A program made the translations under genes and the position numbers. This document shows, one piece after another, positions 34,450-45,039 of a DNA stretch of 64,000 nucleotides (position 1 is its first letter; each line of letters starts with the position of its first letter). The DNA comes from Ciborinia camelliae (lineage: Eukaryota > Ascomycota > Leotiomycetes > Helotiales > Sclerotiniaceae). The notes beneath the pieces are model-generated. The model saw only the letters and a list, made by a program, of their open reading frames with translations, was not told the origin of the DNA and ran no database searches. The stretch covers positions 1,344,299-1,408,298 of the forward strand of contig JANPYM010000011.1 in the NCBI GenBank assembly GCA_025890175.1, read 5' to 3'.

Positions 34450-36237
34450 TCACCAACTAAATATCTCCTCGACCACCTTAATCTGGGCATTAATCTCTTG
34501 TCCTTGTCTGGTATATTTTAACCGACCTCCTCTCGAATCCAACTCGAGGATTGGATCAACACTCAATGGCCTCACTTCATACTCATGATCAGCGCAAGCA
34601 TCCACTCCACTCCATGCACTCTCTTCAATCTCCACAATCCTTTCTAGAGCCTTTGCAATTAGAAGACTATTCCAGAGGCCCTCTTGACGTTTTACTGAAC
34701 GGAGAAGGCTAATAATTTGTCGACGAATTATAGGGTCTTTGCAATGACGAGCCACGTTGTAAAATGGAATAATAAATCCCATGTCCATATTATAGGATAC
34801 TGTTGATTCCCCACAGCTACTATCCGATAAGATATAGGAGACGATGTTCTGGCCAAGCATTACCATTCTCTGGATCTGTGGCATGAATTTTTTCCAATGT
34901 GACCGGTGGGTTGAGGGCAAATACTCGACATAGAATGATATATGATTATCCAATACGTGAAGTTGCAATACGGCGGCGGCAATATGTTCTTTCCGGGAAA
35001 GAGACAAGCTCTTTGATTCTATAAATGCTTGCAGTTCATGCGAATACTTTGAATTTAAAGCTTCAAAATAATCAATGGACTGATATATGCGGGTCTCGAG
35101 ATCGATATTAAGATTCACTGGGTCGCCTGGAGGCTGCGTGGCGCGCTGGAACAGGTAACAACCATATTCAAAAACGTTTTTAGCCTCTTCAACATTGCGA
35201 AATAATACAGGGTTGTCATTATTTGTTGTCTCAGAGGTAGGATCGTTTGAAAATAAATGCTCGTAACGTTCGGATAACTACAGTGAGAGTGTAAATAAAA
35301 GTATGATCAGAAAAAGAAGAGGGGTGAGGCGTGGGGGGACATACAAAGCCCTGTACTGTTGTACACTCTCTGTCTAATCCTGCATAAATCCTAGCTAGAG
35401 CCCCTGGCGAAGAGTATGAATCTATAGAACTTCTCGAACCAAGTATTTGATGATGAATCACTCCATTCTGCTGGTCATATACGGTTTCAAGCAGCAGCTT
35501 CGCGCCACTTCGTATGTGCGCTCCTGCTGAGGCACGGCGCCCTTGCATGCTCTAAGAGAATCAGCATATAAGCTAACACGTCAATCATCTTCATGTAATG
35601 AGTAAAATGAGCCATACCTCGAAGTGAGCGAAAAGAATGCAAGCGATAAGGCAAACATCGACTCCTCGCTTCTCATTTCGAGATAAGGGAACTAGTAGAT
35701 CTCTAATCGCAAGATTATATTGCTCCAAAGCAAAAGCCTTGTCAAGTTCTAAGACTGGAGTCTTACGCTCCGATAGCTCATGGATTGAGCCTAGAGCTAC
35801 AACAGCATGACGTATGGCTGATTCATGATGCGCGGTTTGAAGGACAAGCCTTTCCCAAAAGTTAGAGCCAAAAAAACCGGCTAACTGCGAGCAGGTCCGC
35901 CGCATGAAAAATGCAAATGATCGCTTTGATTGTGGAGAGCTGAGAATATTAAATGATGGTTCTGTTGTGATAAGAATCGTGTCGCCAGAAGGCGACAAAT
36001 CCAGAGGTTGAACATGATGATAGCCTGGGCACACACGGCGTGTTGATGTACATTTGAGACATGCCGGCTTTGTCTCGTCGCACTTTATTCTTCGTACTAT
36101 GTATTCATTTAGCTCGTGGTCTTCGAAGGGTTTCTCCTCACTTCGATATTTTAATTCTTACTTCTACAAGTGAGACATCCAGTCCTAGTCTTTGGACGAA
36201 ATGCTCGCTGTCTCTTCCCTTTTGCTACCTTTGGCAT
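34450..36237 (-). CDS. Zn2Cys6 fungal-type transcription factor
   Basis: Nuclear DNA-binding regulator with a GAL4-type binuclear zinc cluster. Exons 36237-36162, 36096-35618, 35551-35345 and 35277-34450, 529 aa, in frame throughout. The first intron interrupts the zinc cluster: exon 1 gives TRTGCLTCR and exon 2 gives RRIKCDETKPACLKC then TSTRRVC, together the complete CX2CX6CX6CX2CX6C pattern at about residues 21-48. The rest resembles the DUF3468 (fungal_trans_2) region of filamentous-fungal regulators, with helices such as WERLVLQTAHHESAIRHAV and ALGSIHELSERK. No separate coiled-coil is obvious. Target genes are unknown. The nearest neighbour genes are a damaged FAD oxidoreductase and hydrolase relics, so it may be a survivor of a former cluster. 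Confidence 0.9.
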
Positions 36238-37012
36238 TGAGACTAGAGGGAGATTGTCCACCGATAGGAAGATATGAAACCGTTTCTATAAGCTTTAGCT
36301 ATAGGCAGATTCTTGTTGACAAAACAATTGTACAGAGTAAGCTGGTTAGCGGATCAAAGCAAGAATATATATAATGGGAGCTGATGTTCGGTGGCTAGTG
36401 ATGGGTCCCCCTGAATCTAAGCCACCTCGTCAGCCTGAGCCACAAGCGACACGTGAAATATCTTGACATGAATGTAAACAGAGCAGCAGATCTGTGGGAA
36501 ATGCGGCGGGTATCCTATTACTGCTTTACCGTCTATGTGTATACGCTGGTCCTGAATGGAATATACTGGTTGTTTCAATTATAATAGGCTATTTATATAC
36601 ATACCTTACTTTAGGACTAGCACGGACATTTGACCAAAGCATTTCAAATTCAGTTTATTTCAACTCACCATACTATATATTATCATATACCGTGTGAACA
36701 TCCCGCCAGACTATTGACCTAGGCTGCCAGGGCTAAAGAAAATGTTCTCAATTCAACTGTCTAGGCACTGAACGAAGTTAAGTGAGGGAAAACAGGATAA
36801 ATAGACGGTCAATTACCACGAAGAAATGAATCGACGGTTGCCACATCCGCAGAACTAGCAGAAAGGAATACAGATTCTGGAACCGATAACAAGTCGTCAC
36901 AATGTCATTTTTCATTTCATCGCATAAAGCCTGGCCCCTATTCAAATGTATCTCCCATCGACTCTCTATAGTTTACCTTCATCACAGCCAACAATCTCTA
37001 GTATGTGCCACA
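36238..37012. other. Intergenic upstream of the Zn2Cys6 gene
   Basis: Contains the promoter of the transcription factor on the left. AT-rich between 36,560 and 36,700. No recognised element. Confidence 0.45.
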
Positions 37013-38322
37013 TTAAAGCTTTGATAACAAAAAGCCGTCCTGTTGCAGAAGTTGGAACACCCTGCTAGGGTCATATTTCATGGCAATCTCTTTCATGGTC
37101 TTGATATTCGCAGCGGGGTATTGAGCCAGAGGATTCTGGTCTGCGTAGCAATCATTCATGTACAAGTAGAGAAGACTGGAGTTTCGAGGTGCGCCGAGCG
37201 TCTCGAATTGGTCGCCAATTGATTTGACGGCACCCAGAACAGTGTTATCATCGTCTGCAGAGGCCCAGTCGGTTATTGTGGTCCACCCTTTCAAAAAATG
37301 TTAGCGATGTTTTCATTGTTGTTAAGTACGATTTGAAGTGGCTTGGTAGTACAAACATTGATGTGCTTCGGATGGGACACCCATTGGATTTCCTCCTCGC
37401 GCTTCGCCTGCTGCGACTAGCGATGGTGGAATTATTTGGAGGGTAAAAGTCATATTGACGTTTACTCCATCGGCTTGGAGACTATTGCTAGTATCAAGAA
37501 AATAGCTTGATGTTTCATTATATAGTGTCTCATCTATCACGCTGGTCGCTGAGCGGTATACATGACTGATAATCCCGTGAGTTCTCGATCTGAAAGTTCA
37601 ATGGATAATTCACCTACCGAGCAGAAGCGGTGCTAAAAGCACTGGCAAGGATGGTACTCAAGAGAGTCACAGTTGCATTCGTTGATGGAACTCTCACAAT
37701 GCCATTGGGAATTGCGGCAAATGGAGCGAAAGCATCAGGATAAGTGGCAGGTTCAGAGTATACAAGGCCAAGGGAGCAGCCTGTTTTCAGAATGTTGATG
37801 AGAACTGAGGTTTTAGGGTCAGTTTGTGCCCCATTCTTTTGCCATTCGGTGAACGCAGCTAAAACTTTTGGGAGTTCAGTGAGGGAGTAACCTGTCGCTT
37901 GAAACCAAATGTTTCTAACGGGTATGGTGTACAAATCGCAGTAGGTACCCTGATAATTGAACACTTACCGAAGTTAGGTCCACCACCTTTCAATGCCCCG
38001 AAAAGATCCGAGTTAGTTTCTGCATTCGCATTCACAATTTCACCACCCGCGAGAACAACCTACTCTTTCAATTAGCATGCTTGATGCCGAGGCAGTCCAT
38101 ATATTTCTACTTTTCAATCACTTCGAAATTCTTTACATTGTCAGCAGCCAGTCCATACTGAGCCGAAAAATGAGACAAGCCACCTAGAACAAGTTAATAT
38201 CGCAATAAATTTGTGATCAGTGTAATTTGCCACAGACCTCCCAATATAAACCCACCCACCCCAACCTGAGGGATTCTACCACCGATCACCGATACGCCAT
38301 ATGGATCAAGCGCTTCATACAC
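37013..38322 (-). pseudogene. BBE-type FAD-linked oxidoreductase, damaged
   Basis: Berberine-bridge-enzyme-like flavoprotein. Readable pieces, 5' to 3': ALDPYGVSVIGGRIPQVGV ending in FILGG (to 38238), LSHFSAQYGLAADNVKNFE (38183-38122), VVLAGGEIVNANAETNSD and FGALKGGGPNFG (38059-37969), CDLYTIPVRNIWFQATGY onward (to 37618), HVYRSATSVIDETLY onward (37565-37357) and WTTITDWASADDDN to the normal-looking end YDPSRVFQLLQQDGF (37287-37013). Two problems argue for decay. The expected N-terminal FAD-anchoring part (RSGGH region and signal peptide) is not found upstream. Between GPNFG and CDLY the would-be intron is only about 19-20 bp and the frames do not join. The family oxidises diverse alcohols and sugars, often in secondary metabolism. 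Confidence 0.75.
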
Positions 38323-41300
38323 AGATTACGAACAGGGGAACATCAGTCATTGTTGCTCGCGCTGGAAAAATCCCAGCCACTTGCAAAAGTAACAATGCAA
38401 AGAATTACTTTCTCGTGGTTAAAATTCATTTTGATGAATTTTTGCGATTGGATGATTACTTTCCGTGGTGAATACATTCTAGTGCTGAAAGCTTGGCCGC
38501 ACCAGGGGGAAGTAATCTGTGTGGACTTTCTGATAAGCGTGATTGTTATGAAGTTATTGGTATGCACTGTATAATCTAAAAATGAAGCAAAACTATATTA
38601 TTGCTATAAGAACTGAGCATGTTTCTGTTTCTACCTTCAGTTAATTGCTGATAGTAGTCATCCATCAAGTCCTCCAGGGGGGCTAGGTCTAAGCGAGATA
38701 CCCGACGATTACCCCACATTTCTGTGGCGGGGGTTTTGCAGATGTACAATCCCGGAACTCTGTCTGGATTGTTATACATGTATTTCTCTTGTAAATATCG
38801 CCTCGCATATAAATTTTCCCTGAATTCATATTGCATCGCTACAAAGCTCAATATACTCTACATCCTGGCTGTTGGTACCGCTAGTCAGGGGTTGAAAAGC
38901 TAGCGGTGTTTCGATTGCTATTTTCCCAGAAATTTCACCCCAGTGTAGTCGGTTTCTCTGCGGTGTAGTATATATCCTGGATACTTATTATACACAGATT
39001 GTAAATGCTGCCGAGATACTTAGATATACCTGTACTAGATGGTCGAGGGGTAATATAACGTCAATTGAGACAATGACCAACGATCTGTCTGTCTCCGGCA
39101 GCAAGTTATCAGGGGATAAACGCATGTCCGTGGTAACCTTTTGGAACTTTTGCCTAATTAATGAAATCTTGACGTTCAAAAGTTTACTGATGACCGAGTA
39201 GATCAGGTGGTTGGGGTACGACCGGTGAATTGCTAGGAACATATGAAGTCTTCCTTTCCAACAGCCCCCTATACGAAAGCGCTATATCTGTATCAATTCC
39301 GCTAAATGTGCCAGTCTTCCATTCATGATTGCTCCAAGAGACCAAAACGTCGAATCGAGGCCATTCCCAATTATCGTTAGTGAATATGACCAAGTTTTCG
39401 CAAATCGCGTTCTCCCAGGGCGATACAAGCGTATACGATGCTCTCAATGGATAACTCTGGCTCGGCTACGAGAATACATCGGAGACCAAGAACATGTTAC
39501 CATACTACTCTTCTTGAATATCATGTGATGCCGAAAACTTGAGATGGGCTGCAATAATAAGTCTCTTACGCAGTGGCGCCCTACCCATGGTATTCCCCAT
39601 GGCAGCTAAGGTGGGCTGAAATGCCGTACAAAAAACTTCTTCTTGAGAAACATGGTCAACCTTGACTCTTAAGACTACGAGTCCTGCCAATGCTAAAAAC
39701 GACAACGCAGAATGGCATACACAGTTTCCGACATGATTGGGGTTCATATTAAATTTCTAGGGTAGTAGGGTTTTCGCCTCTTTTCGAGAATAGTATGTTT
39801 TGGGTACCTGAATATATTTGAATCTAATGTCGCTTCTCATTTGTCCTTTCATTAACTAATTTCATGGTAAGTTTGCTTTGTGATTAACTTCGATATAACA
39901 GATAATGCACCCCGAGCCACTAGGACGATTCATGCAGGGTTTCCAGTAGTCCAGACTAGTAGACATGTGAGCTTTCAGTGTATGGATATAATTAAAGAAA
40001 ATCGAAAGTTGCAAATGTCATAAATGTTCTAATTAGATTCAAGAATCAACTTCTCAAGAGGCCTTTCAGTGTCGGACTGCAGTCCAGACTATTGGAACCC
40101 CTGGATTGATGATCTAACTCGTATATTCAATTCCAGAGTCTGTGTTCGCTTCATAAGCTAATTTTGCAGATCTGAAAATTTACGAGATCTACTCGTGATT
40201 TATTTTACATTAAGTTAAAATTATGTTGCACAAGACAACGCGGCTCAAAGGGTCTGTTTGCTTCAGGTGCTCCCATACGGAGAACGTGGCCCTTTCTCCT
40301 GGGTTTGCCCAATTACCAGCCCGAAACCAGTAAGGCGAACTCTCAATAGTGAAATTCTGCGCCATAGAATTATAATCGTCTTCGACTGGCAGATACTTAT
40401 CACCGATAAGACGATTAGGCCAGAGATTCGCGAATTTGCGCTTAGGAGATGGGCAAATCATGGGTTGGGATATGCAGATTCTTATTTTCTTCCTTTTCGA
40501 AATGGATTATTGGATATAGGTGTTGATTTGAGCAATGCCGAGGAGATATAGATCGCAAGATCAAAATTAGATTTAATTACAAAGTTGAAAGTGCTCGAAC
40601 ATCCCGTATTTTACATAAATTACTACACATCTCAGCGAGATTAAAGTTTTTTATCGAGTAAGTTTACTTACCGCCACCGTGTAAAAATTGTCACCCCTAG
40701 TCGAAGAACAAGCTCAAGTTATTGAAATTGTACAGAATCCCACTGGTACCGTCACAACTTTCGAGTCCTGGTATCGAAAGGATGATCTCTGAGGAACGTC
40801 CTAGTATCTGGCCTGTTTGATTATTAAGTACTTGAAATATTGTAGGCACTGAAGAGGGCAGGGCTGTCTTGGAATGAAGGAGGAAGAGATGGGAATGCAA
40901 GACTGATGCTTTCCGGTGATCCGTTGTTGTACATGTTACTGGCTTGAAATTAAAAAGAGTCTGCATTTGTAGTTCTGTGATAGTTTCCGACCCAGAGAGT
41001 GTCAGGAATTTCTCCTAATCCATTGAATCCACTTGCAACGTTCATGCTATTTGAGACATCTCGCGTGTATTGTGTGTTGTGTTGTCTATCCTCGTAAAAT
41101 ACGGAAGTTCGGGTCCGCTTCCTGGACTACTATGCTTAAAGTAAATAGTTTGGTGGATTTCTAGTAATGACTGATTCGTTGCTGTAATTGACCCTTTTCT
41201 CGAGCCTCGAGAAGTTGCTTAGCAAACTTCGAGAATATATCCCCCATCTGGATCTCACCACTTGAACCTGTATTTACACCTTATCAATGACGGGACATCT

Positions 41301-43518
41301 CAACCAAACTATTGATTGTTGAATCAAATTCGGACCGTAATGGTGCTTTACAGTGTGCAGACTGGGCGAGCAACATCCTTCATGTGATAATAGACAAAGA
41401 AGCAGGCTGAGATTTGCAACAGTGGCCAAACCAAGAAGATATTTTTCGGCAATGGTAGAGATCTCGTTTGCAGCCGACATGCGCATTTCTGCAGATGATG
41501 ACAAAAAAAGACTGATGGGACTTGCTTGCCATTACGAGAAGGATTAGGCCAGATGTTGTGCAGAAAAATAGCTGCCGTATTTTGACTAATGTGAGCCAGT
41601 GTAGATTTGGATCATAATATCATCTCCATTTAACGCTGAAGTGTCACGCTACTTGAGAGATAAGGATACTTTCCATTGAACCAGGCAAATATCTGGCTCT
41701 TTAAAACGCATCTGCCACAAGGCTAAGGCCCTCGGTAGCCTCGATTGCATATGCAACCCCCCCAATAGAACTTTTGTCTCCGATGTCGGGCCTCAATTCT
41801 GCAGCGTGAGATTTATTGGCTTTCCCGTGTGAAGACTTCTTACCCATTCCGAAGAATGGTATTGGAGTTTCCAAAGACTCTTCCATTTCTCATAGCGCTA
41901 TTTCACGGAAGTCTGCGTTTGAAATCTGCTCTAGTCGATGAGAAGTTCCATCAAGTCCTTCCATTAGAAAAACATTTCAGAAAACACATCTTCGTTTCTC
42001 GGCCTCTGTCCAAGTCTTGGGTGGGCCTACGAACGATAGCTGCCCGCTAAGGCACTCAGCTAACTTTGGCCGAGCATCATCATCATCGTCCTCAACTTCA
42101 AGTTGTGATTTCTCGGCAGTGCGAGTCCTACTTCCTACAAAACTCCATTCAGCCGGGCCCCTCCCTCTACCGATCTACTAGGATGACAGTCTCACATTTT
42201 CGACAACGAAATTTTATAACATGAGAACTGGATAAATCAAGAGCAACAGTGGCCAAAGTTTGTATATTTTCAACAAAAAATGACTCCACCCATACCTTGT
42301 AAAATAGCGGCTTGTCTACATGGCACCCAAGGATGGATATCCGCAAAGTAGGCTTCAACAAGATCATTTCCAGATCTTCTGAATGTAAGCTCTGCGTGCC
42401 AATATCTATGCAGATCTTTCTCTTTGACGTTGGAGGCTCGTTTTATTGATATCTATTCGGCGCTTTTGATTCTCTGGTAGCTGGAACGCACTCAGTACTA
42501 GACGCAACACGTGTGAAGGAATGCTATGGACAATTTTCATAGGACTTGATGCTCTCGTCAGAAGCTGGTGAGTTTGGAGATGACGGTGCTTCAACCTTTT
42601 TTGGATGTTTGATCCTCGGTTAAAGACAAGGATGATAACATTTGTTGCCAAAGCAAACCTGGATGAACTAGGACACAGGGAAATCGTGTTGTGGATATTC
42701 GAAGATTCGAAGACATGCTTTGACCAAGAAATATTGATTCCAAGGCAACTACTTCCTGTCAGTCCATTGAAAAGGTTACCTGCCGAAATCCTTTCCCACA
42801 TGGTGAGTTGAAAGTTTCAATAACACCCGTGCGCATGCCAGTTTAAGTAGCTTATCGTCTTAGATACGTTCAATATCTGCAGAACAGTTTGTTAGATTTG
42901 CTGGTCCCAGTGAGTTTCTGCTACCAGATACCGAGTTTCACTATCATCATTAGGCTGATCCCGTATGTTTCTTCTGGAGTTCCACGCCCTTTCACACTTC
43001 CGTTCTGGGCTTGAACTTGTCAAGGCATGTCTCATCAATTTCAATGTAAATGAAAAAGATATTCCAAGTAGAGGCGCATGAAGCTAGATATCTGAAGATA
43101 CAGAAAACCAAGAAATTATCAAGAGGTAAACAGACTAAGTGGGCTTGGAGTCGAAATGTGTTTATTTCTAATTGTTTTTCCCCGGAAGGAACCATCAATT
43201 TGATACAATACCCAAATAAGAAATGCACCGATGTTTCTGGCTGTATCGAGGTATGTAGTACTTAATGTACCCGAAGAAGAGCACAAATTGTGAGTTCGGA
43301 AATCATTTCTTTGCCATAGAATAAAATCCACGCAGGAAAAGTCACAGGATATAACAAAATATTTAATTCTTAAGAAGATTTTATTGGAGGCCAAGCAGTA
43401 GGCCCAAAGGAAGGCAAAATTCACTTTTCAGTATGTAGAGCCGACCAACTAAGGGAGGGCAGTATATGATACATTTATATCTCTTTGGTCCTTAATAGAA
43501 ACCCCTACGCCATATCGT
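38323..43518. other. Gene-poor decayed region with unrecognised short frames
   Basis: About 5.2 kb without an intact gene. Frames that look more protein-like than chance but that I cannot name: 38576-38836 (-), starting MQYEFRENLYARRYLQEK with TPATEMWGNRRVSRLDLAP; 40210-40461 (-), with SPYWFRAGNWANPGERATF; 40697-40966 (-); and 41701-41886 (-). At 42605-42945 (+), spliced at GTGAGT (about 42804), LKRLPAEILSHM joins IRSISAEQFVRFAGP, which resembles an F-box start. Mixed strands and frequent stops suggest eroded genes or transposon remains. I saw no terminal repeats or transposase motifs. Confidence 0.5.
42605..42945 (+). pseudogene. Possible F-box protein fragment
   Basis: PLKRLPAEILSHM followed, across a plausible GTGAGT...CTTAG intron (about 42804-42863), by IRSISAEQFVRFAGPSEF has the look of an F-box (LPxEIL....). 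The upstream part is short, and downstream a stop appears after about 35 codons. No repeats or ligand domain seen. Very tentative. Confidence 0.25.
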
Positions 43519-44621
43519 TCAGCTGAAAGGAGGGAGCCAGAATGGGTATCCACCGTTCTTCATACGGAAAACGCTAAGCAAGAAACTGTACATGACAAAG
43601 ATAACTCCACTCCATACGAGGACTGCGACTTGCTGAATTTTGGGGTCTGCAATACGGGGGACTTTGAGAGCTAATGAGATTGTTGCAAAGGACAGGAGTC
43701 CATCTATTCAGTTTTGTCAGCATTATAGCAAATTATAGAAGGTATAATCAAGGGATTTCTTACACATAGCAGCGATAATTTGAGTTTCCAAACCATACTG
43801 AGTTGAGAATCCTCCTGCGATGTAGCTAACACCTCCTTTTCCATCACCGGCAACGTATGGAACTTTTCTAATATGATTGAACATATGGCCGCTGGTGAAT
43901 AAAAGGATGGAAATCAAGCTGATTGCGGCCCAAACATTTCTGTTTTGAACAATAGGAAGAATGTATGGCCATGCAACACTGAGGAAAGTAATCGTTCCTA
44001 GTATAGTGGTGGTAATAGCGATGACAGGAATCCAGTTAAAAGGTCGTTTAACTGGAGGATGTGGTCGATCGGTAAGATGTCTAGCAATCCAGGAGTGGAC
44101 TTCTTCGGCACTTTGAGCACCACTCGTAAAGTCGTATCTTATGGGGTCATTGATTTTCGAGGCATGAGGGCCAGTCGTAGGAAGAAAGAGTAGAATGACG
44201 GGGGCAGTTTGAAGACCAAGCTATGCAGAGATTAGTATTGATAGATTGGGTAAATTTGTAGCGCCAAACATACAGATTGGAAAGTGCTTTTGCCATTCAT
44301 GAAATCAAGTGTTCCATAGAGCAAGCGGGATTCTCCTTGCTTGTCCCCTTTTACCCAACTCTTTGATAATAGATCCCATTCTGGTTGGAATTCATGACAT
44401 AATTGGCATCCAAACCTGGATTCCGTAGCAGTCAACAACACGACTACAGAGTAATCCCTTGGAGCAGAGGTCAATTTGCCATAGATACTATCGTCGAGCT
44501 TCAATGGAGTAGATGAGAGTGACTTGGTATGGAATCGTTCAAAGTTGTCGACTGCGGGCTTCTTGGCAGCTAGAGCAGCTAAAGGTAACAAGGACACTAC
44601 CAGTGTCTTGAGGAAATGCAT
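43519..44621 (-). CDS. OST3: Oligosaccharyltransferase subunit OST3/OST6
   Basis: ER-membrane oxidoreductase subunit of the N-glycosylation complex. It forms transient mixed disulfides with substrates to improve sequon use. Exons 44621-44274, 44220-43764 and 43703-43519, 329 aa. The N-terminal signal peptide is MHFLKTLVVSLLPLAALAA. The lumenal thioredoxin-like domain has the CxxC motif in RFGCQLCHEFQPEW, with VILLFLPTTGPHAS later. Four C-terminal membrane segments include VIAITTTILGTITFLSVAW, NVWAAISLISILLFTSGHM, LLSFATISLALKVP and VLVWSGVIFVMYSFLL. GHMFNHIRKVPY is a strong family block. Divergent from the coiled-coil gene with 418 bp between starts. Confidence 0.95.
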
Positions 44622-45039
44622 TTTAAATAAAATGCAAGGCCAAGATGCCTTCAAAGATTGGAATTCACGATGTCGATGGCAGAGTAGGATCAAAGTATTA
44701 TCCGGTGGTGCTTTATAGAATAAATTGAAGCATTAAAGATTCAAGATACCAACACCAAACAGTTGGACACTTACGAAGCGTCGTAAGTGTCGAAGCGTGT
44801 CCTCAATTGAATCCGGTAAGTTCCACCTTGCGGTGATACGCTGAAGGTAACTGTATCACAAAATGACCGTGGCGATATAAGTACTTGGTGTCTGAGGCAG
44901 ATACCTCCAGGCTTACCGCGTCGGCAGGGCAACTGTCTAACGCTTTATGGATACTTTGTTGACTTTCGAACGCGATTCAAGATTTGAATATTTTAACAGG
45001 CACTTCATTACTATTTATCCTCACAAATATAAATTTAAA
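44622..45039. promoter_or_regulatory. Divergent promoter OST3 / coiled-coil gene
   Basis: 418 bp between divergent starts. The right part is open in frame with the coiled-coil gene back to an ATG at 44947, which I treat as leader. CGTCGTAAGTGTCGAAGCGTG near 44778 contains an imperfect inverted repeat. Nothing else noted. Confidence 0.5.
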
